From CAZHPY01 sp964534705 (GTDB lineage: Bacteria; Omnitrophota; Gorgyraeia; 2-01-FULL-45-10), in the NCBI GenBank assembly GCA_964534705.1, contig CAZHPY010000005.1:1-40964 (forward strand): a stretch of DNA of 40,964 bases, in the 5' to 3' direction. The translations under genes and the position numbers were made by a program. Below the pieces are notes generated by a model. That model made no database searches. It was not told the origin of the DNA and saw only the letters and a list, made by a program, of their open reading frames with translations. The stretch's first letter is position 1, and each line of letters starts with the position of its first letter. This document shows, in pieces, positions 25,205-32,659 of this stretch.

Positions 25205-26128
25205 ATGGAAGCCAGGATAATAGTGCTCAACTATAACGGATGTGACCTGTTGCAAAGGAATATGCCCTCTGTCGTTAAGGCCGCCAGGGCATCTTCTAAT
25301 AAGATCCGGGTAAGCGTACTGGATAATGGAAGCACCGACAAAAGCGGTCCATATATAAGAGAGTCATTCCCGGAAGTTGATTTTACCGTTTCGCCCAAAA
25401 ATCTGCTTCTTGTCTCGTATAATGATTTTCTTCAAAAGGTTTCCGAGCCGTTGGTCATACTTTTAAATAATGATATCGAACTTGAGCCCGACTCCATCGA
25501 TTATTTACTGGAGCATTTCAACGATGACAAAGTATTTTTTGTGGCACCCAAGATAATGGATGCTGCCGGAAAGCATGTAACGGGTGGCTGCATGGATTTC
25601 GCTTTCAGGTTAGGCCTTTTCCGTAATAAATTAAAGACAAACATACTTAATGACTATTCATTTTTTGTTGGTAGCAGTGCGGCATACGACAGGAACAAAT
25701 TTTTATCGTTAGGCGGGTACGACCCTGTTTACTTGCCGGGCACTTATGAGGACCTGGATATTTGCTATAGGTCCTGGCAGCGCGGCTGGACAGGCATTTA
25801 TGATGAAAGGTCTGTCGCATACCATCAGGATTCCGCGTCTTTTTCAAAGGTTTATGGAGATGAGAAACGGCAAGCTATATCTGCCAGGAATGCGTATATA
25901 TGTGCCTGGTCGAACGTCCGTGACAAAAAAATACTTTTTCTCAGTATCATGCTTTATCCGTTATCGTTATTATTCAATATTGTCAGGATGCGTTTTGACC
26001 TCGCCAGGGGCAGCATATGGGCGCTTTTGTTTCTCCCTCGGATCATAAAGCGCAGAAAGCTCATGACAGGCCAGGCCGTATTATCCGAGAAAGACATCCG
26101 GCGCATATTTAAAGGTAAAAAAGAATGA
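25205..26128 (+). CDS. Family 2 glycosyltransferase (rhamnosyltransferase-like)
   Basis: A 307-residue GT2 enzyme. MEARIIVLNYNGCDLL and SVLDNGSTDKS form the N-terminal nucleotide site; the metal motif is LLNNDIELE (about residues 86-94); the catalytic region YEDLDICYRSWQRGW is near 180-195. This combination (LNYNG, NNDIE, EDLDLCYR-like) is the WcaA/RfbN-type pattern often annotated as rhamnosyltransferase. It acts on the cytoplasmic face; hydrophobic residues at about 245-280 may associate it with the membrane. It overlaps the formyltransferase-deacetylase fusion by ATGA. Donor sugar is not certain. Confidence 0.88.
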   Translation: MEARIIVLNYNGCDLLQRNMPSVVKAARASSNKIRVSVLDNGSTDKSGPYIRESFPEVDFTVSPKNLLLVSYNDFLQKVSEPLVILLNNDIELEPDSIDYLLEHFNDDKVFFVAPKIMDAAGKHVTGGCMDFAFRLGLFRNKLKTNILNDYSFFVGSSAAYDRNKFLSLGGYDPVYLPGTYEDLDICYRSWQRGWTGIYDERSVAYHQDSASFSKVYGDEKRQAISARNAYICAWSNVRDKKILFLSIMLYPLSLLFNIVRMRFDLARGSIWALLFLPRIIKRRKLMTGQAVLSEKDIRRIFKGKKE

Positions 26129-27837
26129 AGATCGCGATCTTGACCAGTAATATATTGGACGGCGTTATTGTGGCGGAAGGCATTCTCAAGGCAGGTAAGG
26201 ATGTAAGCGCCATAGTATATGAACAAGCTGGTAAATCCAGCTTGACCGCGAAGATCAAAACAAAAGCCAGGGCGCTTTATCTGATCATCTGTAAAAAATT
26301 GGAACATGGAAGTTTTAACGGGATCGCCGGGAAGTATCGCCATGTTCAAATCAAGGCCGTGGACAGGATCAATAACCATTACACGGTTAATTTTCTTAAA
26401 TCGCTTAAACCGGATCTTATGATCGTAGTAGGGACAAGAAAGTTAAAAAAAGAGGTATTTTCTATAGCGCCGTTAGGCGCTATAAATCTTCATACGGGTA
26501 TATTGCCGTTTTATCGCGGGGCAGACTCTGAATTCTGGGCCTTGCATAACAACGAACCGGACAGGATCGGCGTAACCGTGCATTTTATCAACGAAGGACT
26601 TGATTGCGGTAATATCATCCTGCAGGAAAGGCAATCTGTTAAGCCGGGCGACACGATAGGTAAGATGAGGATAAAGAATATATATTTAGGAATGAAAACG
26701 ATAATAAAGGTCATAGACCAGCTGGAATCCGGCAAGGCCGACAATTATAAACAAAATAACGATCTAGCAGTTACATACAAAAGCGCAAATGTCTCCGATA
26801 AACGGTTGCTTAAAAATAAATTAGCGCAATGGGGAAAGCGCGGGTCTGTTTTGAAAGTTTTTGGTAATGGGGCATCAAAAGTATCGGAAGAGGTGGCAAA
26901 AACGCCGCTCATTACTTATATGGACAGCGCAGAAACCGATTATCCAAATATTTTTTGCCTCAGAATAGATGCCGATGAATATCATAGCGATACTATCCTG
27001 TCATATAATGCCCTGTTCAAAAAATTTCATAACGCAATAACTATATTTGTCAATGCGGGAAATTTTAAGGATAAAAGCGGCACGATCAAGGGCTGGGCGG
27101 GGGATGGGATAGACATACAGTCCCATGGTTTTTATCATCATACATATAGAGACTATAAGACCAATCTGCATAATATAAGAAAGGCGCGCCTGTTTTTTGA
27201 AGGTATCGGTATATTTACCAAAGGTTTTGTTTCTCCCGCAGGCAGGTGGAATCGGGGTTTATCGATAGCGCTGGAGAATGAAGGCTATGAATATTCTTCA
27301 GAATTTTCTTATGATTATATGGGTTTCCCCACATATCCCATGCTGAAGGATCGTATCTCAAAAGTGCTTCAAATACCGGTATTTCCGGTAGCGCCCGAAC
27401 TATTTTTAGAAAGAGGGATGAATAATGTCGATGAGATAGTATCATATTATAAGGGCGCCATAGATGAGATGGATGCCTGCGGCTTACCTGTCATATTATA
27501 TGCGCATACAAGCAGATACGCGGAAGTCCCTGTGATCCTTAAGAGCGTAATAGAATATGCGATCTTTGATAAAAATCTTACCCCTACAAATATGACGCAT
27601 TTTTATCAATGGTGGAAAGAAAGGCCATGCGGCGTTCCCTATCCGAAACAAGTAAGGCGTTCAATAAAAGCGCCAGGCAGTCATTATTTAGGTAAAACAG
27701 CAAACTCCGGATATTATAAAGAAGCAAAACGTTTGTTGAAAAAAATAATAGACTATGAAAAAATTACACCTGCGGAAGAATTATATTGTTCAAAATTTAA
27801 AAAAGCTGCAAAATTATGTGTGAGAAAATTTTTATAA
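26125..27837 (+). CDS. Formyltransferase-polysaccharide deacetylase fusion
   Basis: A 570-residue two-domain protein. Residues about 1-225 form a formyl-tetrahydrofolate-dependent transferase like Fmt/ArnA: N121 and H123 in AINLHTGILPFYRG and D160 in GLDCGN match the N/H/D catalytic set of ArnA. Residues about 270-510 form a NodB-like (CE4) deacetylase: metal Asps D282/D284 in RIDADEY and the HxxxH pair H334/H338 in SHGFYHHTY, followed by SPAGRWN. The last 60 residues are basic and unassigned. It could change the acyl group on an amino sugar from acetyl to formyl, or formylate then deformylate as ArnA and ArnD do separately. No frameshift or second start separates the domains. Confidence 0.85.
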   Translation: MKIAILTSNILDGVIVAEGILKAGKDVSAIVYEQAGKSSLTAKIKTKARALYLIICKKLEHGSFNGIAGKYRHVQIKAVDRINNHYTVNFLKSLKPDLMIVVGTRKLKKEVFSIAPLGAINLHTGILPFYRGADSEFWALHNNEPDRIGVTVHFINEGLDCGNIILQERQSVKPGDTIGKMRIKNIYLGMKTIIKVIDQLESGKADNYKQNNDLAVTYKSANVSDKRLLKNKLAQWGKRGSVLKVFGNGASKVSEEVAKTPLITYMDSAETDYPNIFCLRIDADEYHSDTILSYNALFKKFHNAITIFVNAGNFKDKSGTIKGWAGDGIDIQSHGFYHHTYRDYKTNLHNIRKARLFFEGIGIFTKGFVSPAGRWNRGLSIALENEGYEYSSEFSYDYMGFPTYPMLKDRISKVLQIPVFPVAPELFLERGMNNVDEIVSYYKGAIDEMDACGLPVILYAHTSRYAEVPVILKSVIEYAIFDKNLTPTNMTHFYQWWKERPCGVPYPKQVRRSIKAPGSHYLGKTANSGYYKEAKRLLKKIIDYEKITPAEELYCSKFKKAAKLCVRKFL

Positions 27838-27844
27838 ACGGAGG
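27838..27844 (+). promoter_or_regulatory. Ribosome binding site of the LegB-like gene
   Basis: ACGGAGG directly follows the previous stop codon and lies five bases before the ATG at 27850. It is a strong site in a run where most genes rely on overlap coupling. Confidence 0.55.
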
Positions 27845-27849
27845 ATCAA

Positions 27850-28815
27850 ATGTCTAATTTTTACAGGAATAAAAGGGTGTTGGTAACGGGAGCGGATGGT
27901 TTTATGGGGTCACATCTTACGGAGAGGCTGCTGGAGGCAGGCGCAAGAGTATCGGCATATGTAAGAGGTAATTCAACCATAGGGACGACCCAGTACAATT
28001 TAAAGAACGTCAAGCACCTGGAAGATATTTTTGAAGAGATCATAACAGGCGATATCGGCAGCCCTGACTGCAGGGCCCTTGTTAAGAAGAATGATCCGGA
28101 GATGATATTCCATCTGGCGGCAGATGCTTATGTCCCGAATTCATTCACGCATCCGCTGGAAGTAATGGAAACGAATGTCCTGGGAACGCTGAATATGCTC
28201 CATGCTGTTATGGAAGCCAAGAGCATAAAGAGGATAGTGTGTACTTCTTCAAGCGAGATCTATGGAATGACGATAGGCGGCGCCATCGATGAAGAACACC
28301 CCCTTTACCCCTCCAGCCCTTACGCCGCAAGCAAGGTAGCGGCAGACAGGTATTGCTACGCGTATTGGAACACCTATCACGTTCCGGTAGCCATAATCCG
28401 GCCTTTCAATACTTATGGGCCGCGGCATACCTATGACGTAATACCAAAATTCATAGAGCTTGCGCTAAAAGATGAAACCCTGACAATACATGGCGATGGT
28501 AAACAGACAAGGGATTTTACATATGTAGATGACATGATAGAAGCTTTCCTTATTATGGGATCGCATCCAAAAGCCGTAGGTAAAGCTGTAAATTTCGGCA
28601 CAGGCAAGGATATCTCCGTAAATTATATTGCCAAAAAGGTAAAAGAATTGTCCGGGAGCGGCAGCGGAATAGTGCACACGAAAGATAGAGTGTCCCAGGT
28701 GAGAAGGCTCAATTGTGACTATTCACTGGCAAAAAAACTATTTGGCTGGAAGCCTAAAGTAGATATAGATGAAGGCCTAAGGAGAAATATAAAATGGGCA
28801 AAAGAGAACCTATAA
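27850..28815 (+). CDS. NAD-dependent nucleotide-sugar epimerase/dehydratase, LegB-like (extended SDR)
   Basis: A 321-residue extended short-chain dehydrogenase. The NAD motif GADGFMG has G14, G17 and G20; the catalytic Ser/Thr region is TSSSEIYG (132-139) with Glu, and YxxxK is Y158/K162. RPFNTYGPRH and DFTYVDDMIEAF are substrate-side signatures. SSSEIYG with NTYGPR resembles the LegB/4,6-dehydratase branch, which makes the 4-keto-6-deoxy intermediate needed by a LegC aminotransferase such as the one at 1747. A C4 epimerase or ArnA-type decarboxylase role is possible. It follows the formyltransferase fusion and overlaps the next acetyltransferase by 22 bases. Confidence 0.87.
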   Translation: MSNFYRNKRVLVTGADGFMGSHLTERLLEAGARVSAYVRGNSTIGTTQYNLKNVKHLEDIFEEIITGDIGSPDCRALVKKNDPEMIFHLAADAYVPNSFTHPLEVMETNVLGTLNMLHAVMEAKSIKRIVCTSSSEIYGMTIGGAIDEEHPLYPSSPYAASKVAADRYCYAYWNTYHVPVAIIRPFNTYGPRHTYDVIPKFIELALKDETLTIHGDGKQTRDFTYVDDMIEAFLIMGSHPKAVGKAVNFGTGKDISVNYIAKKVKELSGSGSGIVHTKDRVSQVRRLNCDYSLAKKLFGWKPKVDIDEGLRRNIKWAKENL

Positions 28816-29348
28816 AAATAGCAAAGACGGCTATAGTTGATAAGAAGGCGCGTATAGGCGAAGGTACAACGGTCTGGCATTTCGCCCAAGTCATGCACGA
28901 TGCCGTGATAGGTAAAAAGTGCGTTATAGGCAACGGAGTATTTATTGACAGGAAAGTAGTGATCGGCAATAACGTTAAGATCATGAATAAGGCGCAGGTC
29001 TACCGTGGTGTTGAGATCGGAGATGATTGTTTCATAGGCCCCGCCGCATGTTTCATAAATGACAAGAACCCCAGGAGCTCTAAGACAAGGGATATAACGT
29101 CTCCTCAGTGGAAAATAGGCAAGGGCGCTTCCATAGGGGCAGGCGCTTTAATACTATGTGACGTAAGCATAGGGAAATATGCTCTTGTCGGCGCAGGGTC
29201 GATCGTTACAAAGGACGTTCCCGACCATGGTTTAGTCGTCGGTAGCCCCGCTGTTTTAAAAGGCTATGTCTGTCATTGCGGCGAAAAATTAAGAGAAACT
29301 GCAAAAGATCATTATTGCGATAACTGTAAGAAGAGCCTTAACATATGA
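28794..29348 (+). CDS. WbpD/WlbB-like hexapeptide acetyltransferase with C-terminal zinc ribbon
   Basis: A 184-residue left-handed beta-helix acetyltransferase. TTVWHFAQVMHDAVIGKKC and GPAACFINDKNPRSS closely follow the WbpD/WlbB/QdtC pattern; WbpD acetylates the 3-amino group of UDP-GlcNAc3NA. C160, C162, C175 and C178 at the C-terminus (CHCGEKL ... CDNC) form a probable zinc ribbon, an add-on to the hexapeptide fold. The start overlaps the SDR gene by 22 bases. With the DegT at 10521, the oxidoreductase at 9470 and the 2-epimerase at 30475 it could be part of a ManNAc3NAcA-like pathway, but the genes are far apart. Confidence 0.87.
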   Translation: MGKREPIKIAKTAIVDKKARIGEGTTVWHFAQVMHDAVIGKKCVIGNGVFIDRKVVIGNNVKIMNKAQVYRGVEIGDDCFIGPAACFINDKNPRSSKTRDITSPQWKIGKGASIGAGALILCDVSIGKYALVGAGSIVTKDVPDHGLVVGSPAVLKGYVCHCGEKLRETAKDHYCDNCKKSLNI

Positions 29349-30478
29349 AAACCACTACGATACTTTTGGAAGAAAGGATAAAGATGCTGGAGGACTGGTT
29401 CCTTAAGTCCGGGATCCAGGCGGATGAAGGGGGTTTCTATGCCTGGCAGGACATGAACGATAAGAGCCATCCCTATCTTTATTCCGAGATCACAGGTTAT
29501 GCCATAACAACATTGTGTTTCCTGTATGCAATGACAGAAAACGACATTTTTATAGAAAGAGCTAAAAGGGCCGCAAAATGGATAGAAAATGAAGCCATGG
29601 ATAACAGCGGCGGTATCCTGACCAGGAAATACCTGAAAGAGTCGGTAGAACATTATTCGTTCGGAAGAGGCAATATATACTCATTCGATTGCGCTATGGC
29701 GGTATTCGGCATGCTTAAACTCTACAGGATAACGAAAGATGCGCGATACCTGGGCCTAAGTGAAAAGGTGATAAGTTTTTTGAATAAGAAAATGCTCAAA
29801 ACTAACGGGCTCTATTATCCCGTATTTGATACAAAGAAGGATTGCCCCGTAGAGGAGTCTGACAAGTGGTCCATGCAATCCGGCAGTTTTCATTGCAAGC
29901 TGGCGTTAATGCTCTGTGAATTCGCGGCTTTAAAGAAGGACCCTTCTTATAACACGATAGCCAAACGGCTGATCGAAACATCTATTGATCTGTTTTGCAA
30001 GGACGGCAGGTTTATTACAAGGATAAAGGACCATTCGAGCCATCTTCATCCTTATTCCTATACGCTGGAAGGGATGTTGTGCTATTCCGCTATTACACAG
30101 GATGACAGTTATACGGATACGGCCGAAAAGGCATTCAAAAAACTTGTTTCCTTCCAGTCTTCTGACGGAGGGTTCCCCACAGAGGTTTCGGATGACAGGA
30201 AAAGCGATATCGCCTATCAGAGGTCGGATATACAAGCCCAGATCCTGAGGTTATCATATTTTATAGGTGGAAAATTTGACAAGGAAAAGCTGCTCGAAAG
30301 GTTACTGTCATTTCAGAATATAACCAATGACCACAAAGGCGGTTTTCTGTTCGGGACCGACCGGGACGGCTCGGCCAAGGAACACAGTAATACATGGTGC
30401 AGCATGTTCGCGTTACAGGCCCTTTACCTGGCCTCGGGCAGGGTAAGCAGGGGCATAATATTGGATTATTTTGTATGA
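29345..30478 (+). CDS. Alpha/alpha-toroid protein of glycan cluster (unknown reaction)
   Basis: A 377-residue protein built of helical pairs with recurring aromatic/glycine turns (DEGGFYAWQD, NSGGILTRKY, TNGLYYPVFD, SDGGFPTEV, HKGGFLFGT), as in (alpha/alpha)6 toroids such as N-acylglucosamine 2-epimerases, glucuronyl C5-epimerase C-terminal domains and unsaturated-glycan hydrolases. No signal peptide is seen, so it should act in the cytoplasm. It overlaps the WecB-like epimerase by ATGA and the acetyltransferase by ATGA, so it is probably tied to the same nucleotide-sugar route. I cannot name its reaction; conserved acids or His cannot be assigned by eye. Confidence 0.6.
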   Translation: MKTTTILLEERIKMLEDWFLKSGIQADEGGFYAWQDMNDKSHPYLYSEITGYAITTLCFLYAMTENDIFIERAKRAAKWIENEAMDNSGGILTRKYLKESVEHYSFGRGNIYSFDCAMAVFGMLKLYRITKDARYLGLSEKVISFLNKKMLKTNGLYYPVFDTKKDCPVEESDKWSMQSGSFHCKLALMLCEFAALKKDPSYNTIAKRLIETSIDLFCKDGRFITRIKDHSSHLHPYSYTLEGMLCYSAITQDDSYTDTAEKAFKKLVSFQSSDGGFPTEVSDDRKSDIAYQRSDIQAQILRLSYFIGGKFDKEKLLERLLSFQNITNDHKGGFLFGTDRDGSAKEHSNTWCSMFALQALYLASGRVSRGIILDYFV

Positions 30479-31602
30479 GTAAAACTTTATTTACTTTTAT
30501 CTTAGGGACAAGGCCTGAAATAATAAAACTTTCGCCTCTTATAAGATTATGCGTCAAGAAACACATACCCTTTAAGATCATACATTCCGGGCAGCATTAT
30601 TCTTATGACATGGATAAGGTATTTTTCAGGGAGCTGGAATTACCGAAGCCGGATTATCGTCTTGATATAAGGTCTAAGGCCCCGTATATGCAGGGGGAAC
30701 ACACAGGCAGGATGCTCATTGAAATAGAAAAAATATTGTTGAAGGATATGCCGAAGGTCGTTATAGTCCAAGGCGATACCAATACGGTCCTGGCAGGTGC
30801 GATGACGGCAGAAAAAATATCGACCACAAAAAGCTATACAGGGTTTGAGATAAAAGTCGCGCATGTAGAGGCGGGTTTGAGGAGCTTTGACAGGTCCATG
30901 CCGGAAGAGGTGAACAGGTTCCTGGTCGACCATATTTCTGATTTTTTATTTGTTCCTACTGTAGTACAGAAAAAAATCGTTTTAAAAGAGGGCGTTCCCG
31001 GGAAAAATATTTATATAACCGGTAACACGATCGTAGATGCCGTGAAGTCGAACCTGATGGTTGCGTCTAAGAAAAAGGGTTTACTGGTGAGGCTCGGCTT
31101 AAAAAAGAAAGGTTATATCCTGCTCACTTTACACAGGCAGGAGAACGTTGATTCGAAGGACAGGTTCATATCCATAGCGCAGGGGATAAAGCTGGCGTCA
31201 AAAAAGCTGGGGCTGCCGGTCATCTTTCCCGCGCATCCGAGGACAGTGAAGGAAATGGATAGATTTAACTTAAGGATGCATGATTGGGCCGGGATAATAA
31301 AGCCGCTCGATTTCCTCTCGTTCCTTTATCTCGAGGCGAATGCGGCGCTTATATTGACTGATTCGGGCGGCGTGCAGGAAGAATCGTGCATATTGAAAGT
31401 ACCGTGTGTTACGATTAGAGAGAATACAGAGCGCCCCGAAACCATAACAGTCGGCGCCAATATGGTGGGGGGTATTCTACCTGGAAGCATCGTCAGGGCA
31501 TCGTATAAAATGGCCGAAGCCGGCAGGAGTTGGAAGAATCCGTTTGGAGACGGCAGGTCATCGGATAGAATATTGAAGATATTGCTTAAAGGTTTAAAAT
31601 AA
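30475..31602 (+). CDS. UDP-N-acetylglucosamine 2-epimerase, non-hydrolysing WecB/WbpI type
   Basis: Interconverts UDP-GlcNAc-type and UDP-ManNAc-type sugars at C2 in the cytoplasm. From ATG 30475 (ATGA overlap) it has 375 residues, normal for the family; an in-frame ATG at 30394 would add 27 residues inside the previous gene. LGTRPEIIKLSPLI (10-23), VVIVQGDTNTVLAG, VEAGLRSFDRSMPEEVNRF, LHRQEN and LTDSGGVQEES are all hallmark segments. GTRPE points to the non-hydrolysing type, not the hydrolysing NeuC/LegG type. It could be WbpI-like, acting on UDP-GlcNAc3NAcA, because a WbpD-like gene lies two genes upstream. Confidence 0.93.
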   Translation: MSKTLFTFILGTRPEIIKLSPLIRLCVKKHIPFKIIHSGQHYSYDMDKVFFRELELPKPDYRLDIRSKAPYMQGEHTGRMLIEIEKILLKDMPKVVIVQGDTNTVLAGAMTAEKISTTKSYTGFEIKVAHVEAGLRSFDRSMPEEVNRFLVDHISDFLFVPTVVQKKIVLKEGVPGKNIYITGNTIVDAVKSNLMVASKKKGLLVRLGLKKKGYILLTLHRQENVDSKDRFISIAQGIKLASKKLGLPVIFPAHPRTVKEMDRFNLRMHDWAGIIKPLDFLSFLYLEANAALILTDSGGVQEESCILKVPCVTIRENTERPETITVGANMVGGILPGSIVRASYKMAEAGRSWKNPFGDGRSSDRILKILLKGLK

Positions 31603-31606
31603 TAAT

Positions 31607-32659
31607 ATGAACGATCCTATAAGAGTAGCCTTTTTTACATATCCTTCGGCGTTCCAGAACATAGGAGGCGGCGAGATACTCCTGCTTAAGCGGAAAGAGT
31701 ATCTTGAAAAAGAGGGGATACAGTGTAAATTATTCGATATGTGGAACGATAAGCTGGATAATTTTGATATCCTTCATGTATTCGGCACTGTCAAATCCTG
31801 CCTCGGCCTTATGCAGACGGCTAAAAATAAAAAAACAAAGATAGCTATAGACCCGGTATTTTTCTCGACATTTCAAAGGGCATTTAATGAGCAGGGGAGT
31901 TTGGGCGATAAATTGAAAGGGTGCGCAAGGCATCTTGTAAAAGCAGCGTTCCCAAAATTTCCCTCTTCAAGACGGAAGATGATGCTACTTGCGGATGCCG
32001 TGATACCCAATTCATATATAGAATTAAGACAGCTTAACAGGCTGTTCGGCATACCGGCTGAAAAGATGCATGTCGTGCCAAATTGTGTAGACCCCGTTTT
32101 TGGATCCGGCGACAAGGACCTGTTCATGTCCAGGTACAATATAAAAGATTTTGTCTTGTCGGTCGGAAGGATCGAGCCGAGAAAGAACCAGCTTAATCTG
32201 GTAAGAGCGATGAGAGGATCCGGCATCCCTTTGGTAATAATAGGTGACCCGGTGTCTGATTATCCGGATTATTATGAGAAATGTAAAAAGGAGGGGTCGG
32301 GCAACACTATATTTATCGGCAGGATAGCGCACGACGATCCTATGCTGAGAGCCGCATACAAGGCTTGTTCGTGTTTTGTTTCGCAGGGGTGGTTCGAAAC
32401 TCCCGGCTTGGCAGCCCTTGAGGCAGGTCTCGCCGGAGCAAGGGTGGCAACAACGGACCGGGGCTGCACAAAAGAGTTTTTCAGGGATCTTGTCGAATAT
32501 TTCAGTCCTTCCAGCGTAAGCAGTATCAGAAAAGCGGTGGCTAAGACGCTGGAGAGAGAGAATAGCTCTGACCTAAAAGAATATATAAGAAATAACCTTC
32601 TATGGGATGTGGCCGCCAAAAAGTGCATAGAAGTCTACAAAAATATCCTTTCAGAATGA
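31607..32659 (+). CDS. Family 4 glycosyltransferase
   Basis: A 350-residue GT-B glycosyltransferase. The N-terminal half has IRVAFFTYPSAFQNIGGGE, the glycine loop of GT4 enzymes; the C-terminal half has LSVGRIEPRKNQLNLVRAM and the donor-site GWFETPGLAALEAGLAGARV. The usual EX7E reads E-x7-E in that stretch. It begins four bases after the 2-epimerase and ends in an ATGA overlap with the GT9 gene. It may use the sugar made by the preceding epimerase, but donor and linkage are not readable. Confidence 0.86.
   Translation: MNDPIRVAFFTYPSAFQNIGGGEILLLKRKEYLEKEGIQCKLFDMWNDKLDNFDILHVFGTVKSCLGLMQTAKNKKTKIAIDPVFFSTFQRAFNEQGSLGDKLKGCARHLVKAAFPKFPSSRRKMMLLADAVIPNSYIELRQLNRLFGIPAEKMHVVPNCVDPVFGSGDKDLFMSRYNIKDFVLSVGRIEPRKNQLNLVRAMRGSGIPLVIIGDPVSDYPDYYEKCKKEGSGNTIFIGRIAHDDPMLRAAYKACSCFVSQGWFETPGLAALEAGLAGARVATTDRGCTKEFFRDLVEYFSPSSVSSIRKAVAKTLERENSSDLKEYIRNNLLWDVAAKKCIEVYKNILSE

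Noticed and set aside
30394..30474. Upstream start for the UDP-GlcNAc 2-epimerase
   Set aside because: The conserved N-terminus begins a few residues after ATG 30475; the extra 27 residues are a shadow of the upstream gene.
30475..31602. Hydrolysing 2-epimerase (NeuC/LegG) for the nonulosonate route
   Set aside because: The GTRPE motif and the LHRQEN segment are those of the non-hydrolysing WecB/WbpI type, so I did not call it NeuC.
32602..32655. Upstream start for the GT9 protein
   Set aside because: It extends into the preceding GT4 gene; ATG 32656 forms an ATGA overlap, as at several neighbouring junctions.
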